The notes under the pieces are model-generated. The model was given only the letters and a program-made list of their open reading frames with translations, made no database searches and was not told where the DNA came from. Of a DNA stretch of 64,000 bases, positions 43,784 to 53,845 are shown in pieces; the stretch's first letter is position 1; every line of letters starts with the position of its first letter. The position numbers and the translations under genes are program-made. Location: contig NZ_BCMS01000002.1 of NCBI RefSeq assembly GCF_001485435.1, forward strand, positions 10,763-74,762, read 5' to 3'. This DNA is from Deinococcus grandis. Lineage in GTDB: Bacteria; Deinococcota; Deinococci; Deinococcales; Deinococcaceae.

Positions 43784-44599
43784 ATGTGCCGGATTCTGGA
43801 CGTGAGCATCAGCGGGTACTACGCTGCGCGGGGAAGGCCGGAGAGCAAGAGGATCTCAAAAGACCGCGTGCTGATCGAGAAAATCAGGACCAGCTTCGAG
43901 GAAAGCCGGGGAACATACGGGGCGCTGCGCATCCAAGCCGACCTGAAGGCACAGGGAGAGCAGGTCAGTCGTCAGCGGATCAGGCGGCTCATGCGACAAG
44001 CACAGCTTGTCGCGCGTGGAAAGCGGAAGTTCCGGACGACGACGAAGGCGAAATCTTCGCGCCCAGTCGCAGAAAACATTCTTGATCGGGTGTTCACTGC
44101 GGACGGCCCGAATCAGAAGTGGGTCACGGACATCACGTATGTCCCCACCCGTGAAGGCTGGTTGTACCTGGCGACGGTCATGGACCTGTACTCGAGGAAA
44201 ATTGTCGGCTGGGCGCTGAATGAGCGACTTCAGACGCCGCTGGTCACAGCGGCGTTGGAGATGGCGGTGGCTCGTCGGAACCCACCAGGCGGACTCCTGC
44301 ATCATTCGGATCGAGGGAGCCAGTATACGAGCGATGTGTACCAGCAGGCGCTGGACAGATTGCAGGCCGTTCAGAGTATGAGCGAGGCAGGAGAATGCTG
44401 GGATAACGCTGTCCAGGAAAGCTTTTTTGCGACATTGAAGACGGAGATGGGGCTTGGCGAAGCGCAGTGGGACCGTGCCCAGACACGGACAGAGGTGTTC
44501 GAGTGGATTGAAGTGTTCTATAACCGTCGCCGTCGTCACTCGTCGTTGGGGTATCAGTCACCGACGGCCTTCGAGGAGCAGGCTTACATCCTGAACTGA
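43784..44599 (+). CDS. IS3-family OrfB (integrase catalytic part)
   Basis: 271 aa, translation identical to 89-904: triad D116, D176, E212. The frame is open upstream through the orfA 3' end, consistent with production as a fusion by -1 frameshifting at the AAAAAAG at 43662-43668. With both orfs intact this element is probably still active. Confidence 0.94.
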   Translation: MCRILDVSISGYYAARGRPESKRISKDRVLIEKIRTSFEESRGTYGALRIQADLKAQGEQVSRQRIRRLMRQAQLVARGKRKFRTTTKAKSSRPVAENILDRVFTADGPNQKWVTDITYVPTREGWLYLATVMDLYSRKIVGWALNERLQTPLVTAALEMAVARRNPPGGLLHHSDRGSQYTSDVYQQALDRLQAVQSMSEAGECWDNAVQESFFATLKTEMGLGEAQWDRAQTRTEVFEWIEVFYNRRRRHSSLGYQSPTAFEEQAYILN

Positions 44600-45084
44600 G
44601 GCTCCACCAAACCCTTGACAGATCAAGCCACCGCACGCCCCGTTGGGTCCGACACCAGAGTTCGTCCGCCTGCACCTGCCCGAGATGCAACTGGCCCTGA
44701 CAGACGAGGTGCTCGTGAACACGCTGCGCGTGTTCACCGGCTGTCCTCACCCAGTCGGCCAGTGTGCGCTCGTCGATCTTGAAGGCCATGACCACTGCTG
44801 GGATGGGGCAACCGAAGGTGAGGAGGGTCAGGACCAGTTGGACGATGTTCGGATCGGTCTTGAGTCGATAGAGCGGTGTGCCGTGCGTCGCGGTGAACGT
44901 CGTGTGGCAGCGATGACAGCGGTATCGAGCGTCGCGACGGGAATGAACGCCCACTCTGGTGGGCGACGGGCAATACGGGCATCGGGGCGTATCATCAGTG
45001 CGTCGGGAAGAGGGAGTTGGCTGCAGACCACTCCATCTTCCCGATCTCGTTGCTCATCACTCCACGCTGTCCTGTGGTTCTACC

Positions 45085-45166
45085 AGGGCCAACACCACGC
45101 CCTTCAATTCCACTTCCGACCGCTGGTGTTGTCAGGTGCTCGCTCCGCTCGTTCAGGAGTATTGAA
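45085..45166. repeat. Palindromic repeat R, right part (copy 2)
   Basis: Continues the repeat from 42651: AGGGCCAACACCACGCCC..., palindrome arm to 45127, then TCAGGTGCTCGCTCCGCTCG and TTCAGGAGTATTGAA. It shows the arrangement that copy 1 (23245/24428) had before the IS630-family insertion. Interrupted at TTGAA by the IS5-family element. Confidence 0.8.
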
Positions 45167-46289
45167 GACCTGTTGCGCAGTAGCTGAAGGGTCGGCAGGG
45201 AGTCGGTCCACGACTCCCTGCTGAGCTGTCCCTGTGCTCAGGGCGTGCAGAGGTGGTGGCGGCGTTGCCAACGGAGATTGACGAGCCCAGCGACACACCC
45301 CCACATCACGCCGTGCTGTGAGGTCTGATTCCTGAAAAACTCCTTGCAGACGCGAAATTTCTTGATGCGGCCGATGGCATTCTCAGCGCTGATCCGCACC
45401 TTGGAGATCAGCCGATTCAGCTCACGTTGCTCCTTGCTCAACTCGCCGTTCTTCGGTCGTTTGGCGGGCACGATGGTTTCCCAGTCCGGATAGACCTTCT
45501 CCATTCCGGTATAGCCCCGGTCTCCCCACACCCGGACGTGCCTGGGCAGTCGGTTCATCAGTCGGGAACGTCGCAGCACCTTCATGTCGTGGGTGCGACC
45601 GCTGGCGGTCGCACTGAGGTGCACGATCTGTCCTTCGGGCGTCACCGCCACCTGAGTTTTCAGGGTGTGGGTCCTTTTCTTGACGCTGTAAAAGCGCTTC
45701 TTGTCCTTGGGCCGCCCGACCGCCTTCTTGCCGGGGTTCTCCCCCTTCTTCACTTTCGGCTGCCCGCGAGGTTGCTCAGTCCCATCCACGATCACGTCGG
45801 TCAGTTCGGGGAAGATATCCAGAAACTCCTCCAGCGAGCGTATTTTCCTCGGGTTCCTGCTCACCCCTCCAGGAGCGTTATCCGGCTCGGCCTGGAGCGT
45901 CCGGGGACGGAGGGGAGCAGGCAACGCCTGCTCCAGGACCGGCAGCAGGGCGTGGATGTTCCGGCAGATGTTCGCCGCGTCCAGATTGAACAGGATGCCC
46001 AGAACATGCATGGTGAAGGACTGTCGCAGATAGAGCAGCGTCACCAGCAGCCGCTGGCTGAGGTCGAGCTTGAAGGTGTTGCCCGCTCCGATGCGCCGGA
46101 CCCGTCCGGCGCGGGCAAGGGAGCGGTGATGACTCCGTTCCCACAAGGGCTCCAGTTCAATCAGCAGCTGGTCGAACTCGGCAGGACTCAACCCCACCAG
46201 CCGTTCAAAGGACCGCCCCCTGGATTTCAGCTTCTCAAGCCGCAACACCCTTGAACCTACCTGCTCCGACCTCTACTGCGCAACAGGTC
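45167..46289 (-). mobile_element. IS5-family element, 1123 bp
   Basis: Terminal inverted repeats GACCTGTTGCGCAGTAG (17 bp, perfect) at both ends. Flanked by TTGAA at 45162-45166 and 46290-46294; the right flank could also derive from the TGAATTC end of the hairpin in repeat R, so the duplication length is not certain. Carries one intact transposase gene. Confidence 0.88.
45238..46248 (-). CDS. IS5-family transposase (DDE_Tnp_4 type)
   Basis: 336 aa. N-terminal helix-turn-helix (LSQRLLVTLLYLRQSFTMHVLGILFNLDAANI), then a DDE nuclease domain: first Asp in VIVDGTEQP, second in GDRGYTG, Glu in SAENAIGRIK. Full length and uninterrupted, so probably active. Confidence 0.92.
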   Translation of the reverse strand: MLRLEKLKSRGRSFERLVGLSPAEFDQLLIELEPLWERSHHRSLARAGRVRRIGAGNTFKLDLSQRLLVTLLYLRQSFTMHVLGILFNLDAANICRNIHALLPVLEQALPAPLRPRTLQAEPDNAPGGVSRNPRKIRSLEEFLDIFPELTDVIVDGTEQPRGQPKVKKGENPGKKAVGRPKDKKRFYSVKKRTHTLKTQVAVTPEGQIVHLSATASGRTHDMKVLRRSRLMNRLPRHVRVWGDRGYTGMEKVYPDWETIVPAKRPKNGELSKEQRELNRLISKVRISAENAIGRIKKFRVCKEFFRNQTSQHGVMWGCVAGLVNLRWQRRHHLCTP

Positions 46290-46294
46290 TTGAA

Positions 46295-46392
46295 TTCTGC
46301 TTTGACTGTTCGGTCAGCGGACTGGGCGTGAGGACCTGCCGTTCGAAGTCCGCGGCGGGGAGGGGGCGGGCGAGCAGATAGCCCTGGAGGTA
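46295..46392 (-). pseudogene. C-terminal remnant of an EAL-domain protein
   Basis: About 30 codons reading YLQGYLLARPLPAADFERQV..., the characteristic last helix region of EAL phosphodiesterase domains (QGYL.(A/S)RPLP). The rest of the domain is not found on the other side of the IS5 element at 46393: the 55 bp there before the GGDEF gene do not encode EAL sequence. The 5' part was probably lost by an IS-mediated deletion. Confidence 0.6.
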
Positions 46393-47337
46393 AAGTGCGT
46401 CTGAAAAACGTGCTGGCGCAGGTTTTCCCAAAGGCGTCGTGCGCGCACGGTAGAGGTCGGAGGTGGGGTACCCATGACCCGAGCTGCGTATCCAAACGAT
46501 CTGACCGATGCCGAGTGGAGCGTACTTTTTCCCCTTCTGCCTCAAACGTCATCCGTTGGTCGTCCACGGAAGTGGTCACTGCGAGAGATCCTGGACGGGA
46601 TCTTCTCCGTCCTGCGGGGCGGAATCGCTTGGCGGGCGACGCCACACGACCTCCCTCCAGGGCAGACGATCTACCACGATCACCGTCTGTGGCGAATTCA
46701 TGGTGTCTGGCAAGCACTCCACACCACCCTGCGAGAGCTCGTCCGTCAGCATGAGGGTCGCCCAGCGACCCCCAGCGCCGCGATCATCGACAGCCGATCG
46801 GTGAAAACGACCGAAGCCGGTGGACCCCGCGGCTACGACGGTGGAAAGAAAGTCGATGGCCGTAAGCGTCACCTGCTCGTCGACACCCTGGGACTCGTCA
46901 TGGCGATCAAAGTCCATGAGGCCGATATCCAGGACCGCACCGGTGCGGTCCTCCTGCTGCGCGACCTGCCCAATGTGTTCCCACGCATGGAGCACGTGTG
47001 GGCGGATGCGGGGTACACCGGTAAGCTGGCGAGCGACATCAAGACCCATCTGGGTTGGACGATGGAGATCGTCACACATCCTTGGTCCGGGTGGCAGGGG
47101 ACCTGGGCACCAAAGGACGCACCTCCACGCGTCGTGGAGGTGCCAAAAGGGTTTGTGGTGCTGAAGCGGCGTTGGGTGGTGGAGCGAACCTTCGCCTGGT
47201 TGGGGAAGTCGCGGCGGATGGCCAAGGACTACGAAGCGCTGATCGAAACCGCCGAGAACTTGGTCTACGAAGTCATGATTCGGTTGATGGTGCGTCGCCT
47301 GGCAAAAGATACACCCTGACGGTTTTCAGACGCACTT
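46393..47337 (+). mobile_element. IS5-family element, about 945 bp
   Basis: Terminal inverted repeats AAGTGCGTCTGAAAA at both ends. Flanked by TA at 46391-46392 and 47338-47339 (TAA is also possible), so the exact ends are uncertain by a base or two. One transposase gene occupies most of the length. Confidence 0.85.
46474..47319 (+). CDS. IS5-family transposase
   Basis: 281 aa. N-terminal DUF4096-like domain (LTDAEWSVLFPLLP...GRPRKWSLREILDGIFSVLRGGIAWR), then DDE domain with D in AIIDSRSVKTTE, D in WADAGYTG and E in VVERTFAWLGKSRR. Intact length, probably active. ATG 46474 is the family-typical start. Confidence 0.93.
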   Translation: MTRAAYPNDLTDAEWSVLFPLLPQTSSVGRPRKWSLREILDGIFSVLRGGIAWRATPHDLPPGQTIYHDHRLWRIHGVWQALHTTLRELVRQHEGRPATPSAAIIDSRSVKTTEAGGPRGYDGGKKVDGRKRHLLVDTLGLVMAIKVHEADIQDRTGAVLLLRDLPNVFPRMEHVWADAGYTGKLASDIKTHLGWTMEIVTHPWSGWQGTWAPKDAPPRVVEVPKGFVVLKRRWVVERTFAWLGKSRRMAKDYEALIETAENLVYEVMIRLMVRRLAKDTP

Positions 47338-47393
47338 TAATGACGAGCGTATCCACGCTGACAGGTCGGCGCTCGCCCGCAGCGGGCCGCCGG

Positions 47394-49067
47394 TCATCCG
47401 GTCTGCCCGGCCCGCTCCGGACTGAGGCGCACGCTCCCCCCGGCCCGCTTGGCGAGGTACATCGCGCGGTCCGCGAGGTGCAGCAGCGCGTCCACGGACC
47501 GCGCGTGCAGCGGCGCGACCGCCACCCCCAGACTGAACCGCACCTGCACCTCCGCCGCGCCCACCCGGAACGGCCGCTCGAGCACCTGCCGCAGGCGGCG
47601 GCGCAGGTCCAGCTCCAGGCTGTCGGTGTCGGGCCAGTCGGGGAGCAGCAGCGTGAACTCGTCGCCGCCCACCCGCGCCACGAGGTCCGACGCGCGGAAC
47701 GCCAGGCGCAGGCGCCGCGCGACCTCGATCAGCAGTTCGTCACCACCCGCGTGCCCGTACGTGTCGTTCACCCGCTTGAAGCCGTCCAGGTCCAGCACCC
47801 CCACCGCCAGCAGCGACCCGCCCCGCTCGGCGCCGTTCAGTGCCCGCGCGAGCTGGTCCATGAACACCGAACGGTTCGGCAGGCCCGTCAGCGCGTCCTG
47901 CCACGCCTGCATCTGCAGCCGCGACTGATCCCGCGCCTGCATGAGCAGCAGCGTGACCAGCCCCACGACGTCGTCCAGCTGCGCCGGGACGGACTCGTCG
48001 CCCGGCGCGTCCACCAGCAGCGCCCCCAGCAGTTCCTGACCGTCGTCCGGCGCCACGAGCGGCAGGGCCCAGCAGCCGCCCCGGTCGTCCGGCACGAACG
48101 CGCGGCGCGCGCCGCGCCCGGTCACGTGCGGATACGTGGCCGTACTCACGCCCAGCGCGGACAGGTGCGGCCACGTCAGGAGCACCTGCCCGGCCAGGAC
48201 CCGGCCCGTCACGCCCGGCAGGGTCGCGCCGATCAGGTCCTGCACGCCGCGCAGCACCTCCGCCAGGGGCCGCGACTCCACGAACCGCTGCAGCACCTCG
48301 TGCCGCGCCTGATCGAGCCGCGCGCGCGCCCCCTCGCCCGTCACGTCGCGGACCGTCACCGTGAACCCGTCCGCGCCGGGCGCGCACTCCAGGTCCAGTG
48401 CCCGGGGCGCGCGCTGCACCGACACCCGCTGGGTGACGCCCAGGTGCAGCGTGCGGTCCAGCAGCGCCAGCAGGTCCGCGGCGCCCTGCGTCAGGGGGCC
48501 CGCCTCGATGCCCAGCAGGCGCGATGCCGCCGGGTTCAGGTACTCCACCAGCCACTGCTGCCACTGCTGCCGGTCGTGCCGTGCGAACACCATGCCGTGC
48601 GCGGTGCTTTCCAGCACGGCCTGCATGCGCCGCCGCTCCAGGTTCACCTGCTCGCGCAGCGCGTGCTCGCGCAGGCTCTCGGTGATGTGCGCGTGCAGGA
48701 TCTCCGGGCTGAGCTCACCCTTGTTCAGCAGGCGGGTCGCGCCGGCCTGCAGCACCCCGGCCGCCTCGGCGTGCTCGGCCGAACCCGTGATCACCAGCAC
48801 CGGCACCCCGGGGCGGAACTGCTCCAGGAATTCCTGACCGGTCATGTCCGGCAGGTGAAAGTCCAGCAGCACGCAGTCGGGTTGCAGTTCACGCAGCATC
48901 CGCGCGCCCAGGTCACCCACCTCGACGTGATGACAGCGGATCCCGGCGTCCACCCGGGCCAGCAGCTGCTGGTAGTGCCAGGCGTCCTCCGGGCAGTCCT
49001 CCACGATCAGCAGGTTCAGACCCGCGGCGGGTCCGGACCTCGGTGCAGAGGCTGACGTCAGTGACAT
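47394..49067 (-). CDS. Response regulator diguanylate cyclase (REC-sensor-GGDEF)
   Basis: 557 aa: receiver domain 17-130 with acidic E23/D24, phospho-acceptor D69 and K116; a PAS-like segment about 145-250; a GAF-like region about 255-395; GGDEF domain 400-550 with intact GGDEF at 467-471 and I-site RASD at 458-461. Predicted to make cyclic-di-GMP on phosphorylation by an unlinked kinase. ATG 49067 (MSLTSASA) is taken because the receiver starts 16 residues later; the longer frame to 49241 has no support. Next to an IS5-truncated EAL remnant. Confidence 0.87.
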   Translation of the reverse strand: MSLTSASAPRSGPAAGLNLLIVEDCPEDAWHYQQLLARVDAGIRCHHVEVGDLGARMLRELQPDCVLLDFHLPDMTGQEFLEQFRPGVPVLVITGSAEHAEAAGVLQAGATRLLNKGELSPEILHAHITESLREHALREQVNLERRRMQAVLESTAHGMVFARHDRQQWQQWLVEYLNPAASRLLGIEAGPLTQGAADLLALLDRTLHLGVTQRVSVQRAPRALDLECAPGADGFTVTVRDVTGEGARARLDQARHEVLQRFVESRPLAEVLRGVQDLIGATLPGVTGRVLAGQVLLTWPHLSALGVSTATYPHVTGRGARRAFVPDDRGGCWALPLVAPDDGQELLGALLVDAPGDESVPAQLDDVVGLVTLLLMQARDQSRLQMQAWQDALTGLPNRSVFMDQLARALNGAERGGSLLAVGVLDLDGFKRVNDTYGHAGGDELLIEVARRLRLAFRASDLVARVGGDEFTLLLPDWPDTDSLELDLRRRLRQVLERPFRVGAAEVQVRFSLGVAVAPLHARSVDALLHLADRAMYLAKRAGGSVRLSPERAGQTG

Positions 49068-49244
49068 GACCCATGCTACTGACCGGCAGGTCGGCTCCGT
49101 ACCACACATGCCCCACCCCCAGGGAGCCGCCGCCGCAGAGATGAGCCTGGCAGCGTCCTGGAGGTCGGAAACCCACCAGCAGACAGACTTGAGCGTTCGT
49201 TCATGGAACCCCGGGACATGACATCGCACGCCCCGGGGCAACGT

Positions 49245-50705
49245 TCACGCCTCCGATCCGCCCCCCGTGACCGCCGCGACCACCACCCGGGCGGCGCGCG
49301 TCACCTCCGGCACGCTCAGCCCACCGAACCCCAGCAGCACCCCATGCCGGTCGGGCCGACCCGCGTACAGATCGTCCACGGGCGTGACCAGCACCCCACG
49401 CGCCGCGCACGCCGCGACCACGCCCGGCACGTCCAGCCGCGCGTCCAGTTCCAGGAGTGCGTGCAGTCCGGCCTCCAGGCCCAGCAGGCGCGCGTGCGGG
49501 GACAGGGGTGCCAGGATCTCGCCCAGCGCCGCGCGGCGCCGCGCGTACTCGCGCCGCATCCGCCGGATGTGCGCCTCCAGGTGCCCGCCCGCGATCAGGT
49601 ACGCCAGCGCCCGCTGCACCGGCCAGGACGTGTGCGCGTCCGCGCGGGTCTTCAGCGCCAGCAGCCGCTCCCGCAGCGCCGCGGGTGCCACGACGTACCC
49701 CACGCGCACCGACGGGCTGAGCACCTTGCTGAACGTGCCCAGGTACGCCACCCGGCCCGCCCGGTCCAGGGACGCCAGCGCGGGCAGCGGCGCCGCCCCG
49801 TAGCGGTACTCGCTGTCGTAATCGTCCTCCAGGATCAGCGCGTCCGCCTGCGCCGCCCAGTCCAGCAGCGCTAGGCGGCGCGGCAGGGACAGCCGCACGC
49901 CCAGCGGAAACTGGTGGCTGGGCGTCGTGTACGCCAGCAGCGGCGCGTCCGCCCCGACCGGCAGCGCCGACACGAGCAGCCCGTCCTCGTCCACAGGGAC
50001 GGGCAGCAGCCGCGCGCCCCGCTCCGTGAAGATCTGCCGCGCCAGCCGGTACCCCGGGTCCTCGATGGCGACCGCGTCCCCGGGGGTCAGGACCGCCTGC
50101 GTGATCAGGTCCACGCCCTGCACGGCGCCCGACGTGATCAGCACATCCTGCGGGCCGCACACCAGCCCCCGCGCGCGGCGCAGGTACGCGGCGACCTCCG
50201 CGCGCAGCAGCGCGTCCCCCGCCGGGTCCGCGTAGTCGTCCGGCAGGTCGTCCAGCGCCGCCGCGCGCCACACCCGCCGCCACGCCTGCGTGTTCAGGAA
50301 CGACGTGTCCGTCTGCCCCACCCGGAACGCCAGCGTGCCCGGCGGGGTGGGCGGCTCGACCAGCGCCGCCGGGACGTCGCGGCGCAACCAGCGGGCCGCC
50401 GCGACCGGCGCGGCCGTCACCCCGCCCGGCTCGGGCGGCAGGTCAGAGGCGACGAACGTCCCGGACCGGTCGCGGCCCACGAGGTACCCCTCGGCGAGCA
50501 GCGCATCGAAGGCGTCGAACACCACGCCCCGCCCGACGTCCAGCGCGCCCGCCAGCGCCCGCGTGGACGGCATCCGCTGCCCCGGCGCGAGCACCCCCGC
50601 GCGGACCGCGCCGCGCAGCTGCCGCGCCAGCTGCCGCGCCAGCCCGCCCGCCGCGCGGTCCAGGGTCACGGGCAGGTTCACGGGCGGGGCAGGCGAACGC
50701 GGCAT
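49245..50705 (-). CDS. MocR-family (GntR-aminotransferase fusion) regulator
   Basis: 486 aa. GntR winged helix 12-80 (LARQLRGAVRAGVLAPGQRMPSTRALA), then an aminotransferase class I-like domain with PLP-binding K327 in GTFSKVLSPSVRVGY and N/D/Y pocket residues (SHQFPLG, EDDYDSEYRY). Such proteins (GabR, PdxR) sense PLP or amino compounds rather than catalyse. It is oriented with and downstream of mmsA, so it may regulate the beta-alanine part of the pyrimidine cluster. Confidence 0.85.
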   Translation of the reverse strand: MPRSPAPPVNLPVTLDRAAGGLARQLARQLRGAVRAGVLAPGQRMPSTRALAGALDVGRGVVFDAFDALLAEGYLVGRDRSGTFVASDLPPEPGGVTAAPVAAARWLRRDVPAALVEPPTPPGTLAFRVGQTDTSFLNTQAWRRVWRAAALDDLPDDYADPAGDALLRAEVAAYLRRARGLVCGPQDVLITSGAVQGVDLITQAVLTPGDAVAIEDPGYRLARQIFTERGARLLPVPVDEDGLLVSALPVGADAPLLAYTTPSHQFPLGVRLSLPRRLALLDWAAQADALILEDDYDSEYRYGAAPLPALASLDRAGRVAYLGTFSKVLSPSVRVGYVVAPAALRERLLALKTRADAHTSWPVQRALAYLIAGGHLEAHIRRMRREYARRRAALGEILAPLSPHARLLGLEAGLHALLELDARLDVPGVVAACAARGVLVTPVDDLYAGRPDRHGVLLGFGGLSVPEVTRAARVVVAAVTGGGSEA

Positions 50706-50779
50706 GGAGGGTCATGCTCGCGCGGCCCGCCCCGCCCGGTCAATGGGTACAGTCAGAAGGGATGGTCAGCGGTTCTGGA

Positions 50780-52288
<1,509 letters not shown>

Positions 52289-52355
52289 TGGGAATACCTC
52301 GGGGTGTGGGTTGTGGGAAACAGCCGGAGGGCGGTTCAGAGCTCACCGCCCCTCA

Positions 52356-53702
52356 TCAGTCGGCGGCGACGGGTGAACCGATCATCTCGTCCACCAGGGC
52401 GAGGGCTTCCTCGTACGCGGCGAGGCCCTCGTCGAGTTCCTCGCGGGTGACGACGAGGGGCGGGCAGACCCACAGGAAGTTGAAGCGGCTGTACGCGTAC
52501 ACGTGCCTGCTTTTCAGGTGCGCGGCGAGGCGGCCCATCTCCGGCGAGGTGCCGTTGAACGGCGCCAGCGGCTCCTTGGTGGCCTTGTCCCGCACGAGTT
52601 CGAGGACGCTGAACAGGCCCTTGTAACGCACGTCGCCCACGCAGGCGTACCGCGCCTTCATGGCTTCCAGGCACTGCCCGAGGTACTCGCCCAGCTCGCG
52701 GGTGTGCTCGAACAGCCCCTCGTCCTCGTAGACCTTCAGGTTGGCGACGGCGGCGGCCAGCGAGACCGGATGCCCGCTGTAGGTCAGGCCTCCCGCCAGG
52801 AAGTGCGTCTCGAAGTACTCGGCGATGGCGTCACTGACGACCACCGCGCCCAGCGGCATGTACCCGCTGGTCAGGCCCTTGGCGCAGGTGACGATGTCGG
52901 GCTTGATGCCGTAATGCTGCGTGGCGAGCCACGTGCCGGTGCGGCCGAAGCCGCTCATGACCTCGTCGTCGATCAGGAGAATGCCGTACCGGTCGCACAG
53001 GGCGCGCAGTTTCGGGTAGTAGTCGTCCGGCGGGACGAGCAGACCGTTGCTGCCGGTGATGCCCTCGACCATGATCGCGGCGATGGTGTGCGGCCCTTCC
53101 ATCTGGATGATCTCCTCGATGTGCGACACGCACTCGCGCCCGCAACTGTCCGGCGTCTTCCCGAACGGGCAGCGGTAGCAGTACGGGTCGAAGGCGCGCA
53201 CGATGCCGGGCACGCCGGGTTCGACCGGCCAGCGCCGGGGGTCGCCGCTGGCGGTCATGCTGCCCATCGTCGCCCCGTGGTAGGAACGGTAGCGGGTGAT
53301 GATCTTGTCGCGGCCGGTGTACAGGCGGGCCATCTTCATGGCGTTCTCGTTCGCCTCGCTGCCGCCCAGCGTGAAGAAGCTCTTGCCCAGGCCCGTGACC
53401 TCACGCAGTTTCTGCCCCAGTTGCGCGCGGACGTCCGTGGCGAAGCTCGGCCCGGCGAAGCACATGGTGTCCACCTGCGCCTTGATGGCGTCCAGCACGG
53501 CCGGATGCTGGTGCCCGACGTTGATGTTGATCAGCTGACTGGAGAAGTCCAGCCACGCGTTCCCGTCGCCGTCGAAGAAGTGGCTGCCCTTCCCGCCGGT
53601 CATGTGGATGGGGTTCGTCTGGGTCTGCACGCTCCACGAGAACAGGGTGTGGTCACGGTTCGCCTGGATGATGTCGTGCGTGTCGGGATGCGGGTCGGGC
53701 AT
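52356..53702 (-). CDS. Class III aminotransferase, probably beta-alanine aminotransferase
   Basis: 448 aa PLP enzyme. GGSEANENAMKMAR, SYHGATMGSMTASG, LIDDEVMSGFGRTG and Schiff-base K275 in TCAKGLTSGYMPLG. A four-Cys cluster CYRC...C...C at 175, 178, 187 and 191 is characteristic of a subgroup seen in hydantoin/pyrimidine clusters. In context it converts beta-alanine to malonate semialdehyde. ATG 53702 is used, with GGAGG nine bases upstream; a TTG three codons earlier is less likely. Confidence 0.88.
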   Translation of the reverse strand: MPDPHPDTHDIIQANRDHTLFSWSVQTQTNPIHMTGGKGSHFFDGDGNAWLDFSSQLININVGHQHPAVLDAIKAQVDTMCFAGPSFATDVRAQLGQKLREVTGLGKSFFTLGGSEANENAMKMARLYTGRDKIITRYRSYHGATMGSMTASGDPRRWPVEPGVPGIVRAFDPYCYRCPFGKTPDSCGRECVSHIEEIIQMEGPHTIAAIMVEGITGSNGLLVPPDDYYPKLRALCDRYGILLIDDEVMSGFGRTGTWLATQHYGIKPDIVTCAKGLTSGYMPLGAVVVSDAIAEYFETHFLAGGLTYSGHPVSLAAAVANLKVYEDEGLFEHTRELGEYLGQCLEAMKARYACVGDVRYKGLFSVLELVRDKATKEPLAPFNGTSPEMGRLAAHLKSRHVYAYSRFNFLWVCPPLVVTREELDEGLAAYEEALALVDEMIGSPVAAD

Positions 53703-53845
53703 GTGGGGCAACCTCCAGAATGACAGGGCGAACCCGGCAGTGTGCAGGGCGCAGACTTCAGAAAGAAGAGCGGAAACCGAATGTTACCCGAAGTGTAGTT
53801 TTATGCGTGCCAGCGCGGCAAGAGACAGTCTGTCCAGTCGCCCGC

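Larger units (their letters stand above)
43331..44625 (+). mobile_element. Complete IS3-family element, 1295 bp
   Basis: Left end TGAACTGGATAGAGTTTGGT, right end complement TGATCTGTCAAGGGTTTGGT: imperfect terminal repeats sharing GTTTGGTGGAG. Flanked by AGC at 43328-43330 and 44626-44628 (3-bp duplication, normal for the family). Carries orfA, orfB and an A6G slippery run at 43662-43668, with the -1 frame open from there into orfB. A second copy begins off-window and ends at 930. Confidence 0.95.
42682..45036 (-). pseudogene. IS1-like transposase, interrupted by the IS3-family insertion
   Basis: N-terminal half (45036 to 44626): zinc ribbon CPYC...CHRC, helix-turn-helix and DELWC with the first Asp. 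C-terminal half (43330 to 42682): WATDGYGAW (second Asp) and NTAFVERLDATLR (Glu), the IS1-type DDE pattern. Deleting the IS3 element and one AGC joins ...GVRWL to ATAVCVSS... in frame. There is also a frameshift near 45000 between an ATG-led start (MEWSAANS) and the zinc ribbon, so the gene was probably already defective. Confidence 0.82.
42652..45084 (-). mobile_element. IS1-like element (1135 bp without its insert), split by an IS3-family element
   Basis: Terminal inverted repeats of at least 26 bp with one mismatch begin GGTAG(G/A)ACCACAGGACAGC. Flanked by the 8-bp direct repeat AGGGCCAA at 42644-42651 and 45085-45092; the uninterrupted repeat R at 23262-23280 has AGGGCCAA once, so it is an empty-site proof. 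An 8-bp duplication fits the IS1 family. The element itself is interrupted at 43330/44626 by an IS3-family element. Confidence 0.88.

Noticed and set aside
43389..44599. Treating the two reading frames of the IS3 element as a frameshifted pseudogene
   Set aside because: The -1 arrangement with an A6G run and an open overlapping frame is normal for IS3-family elements.
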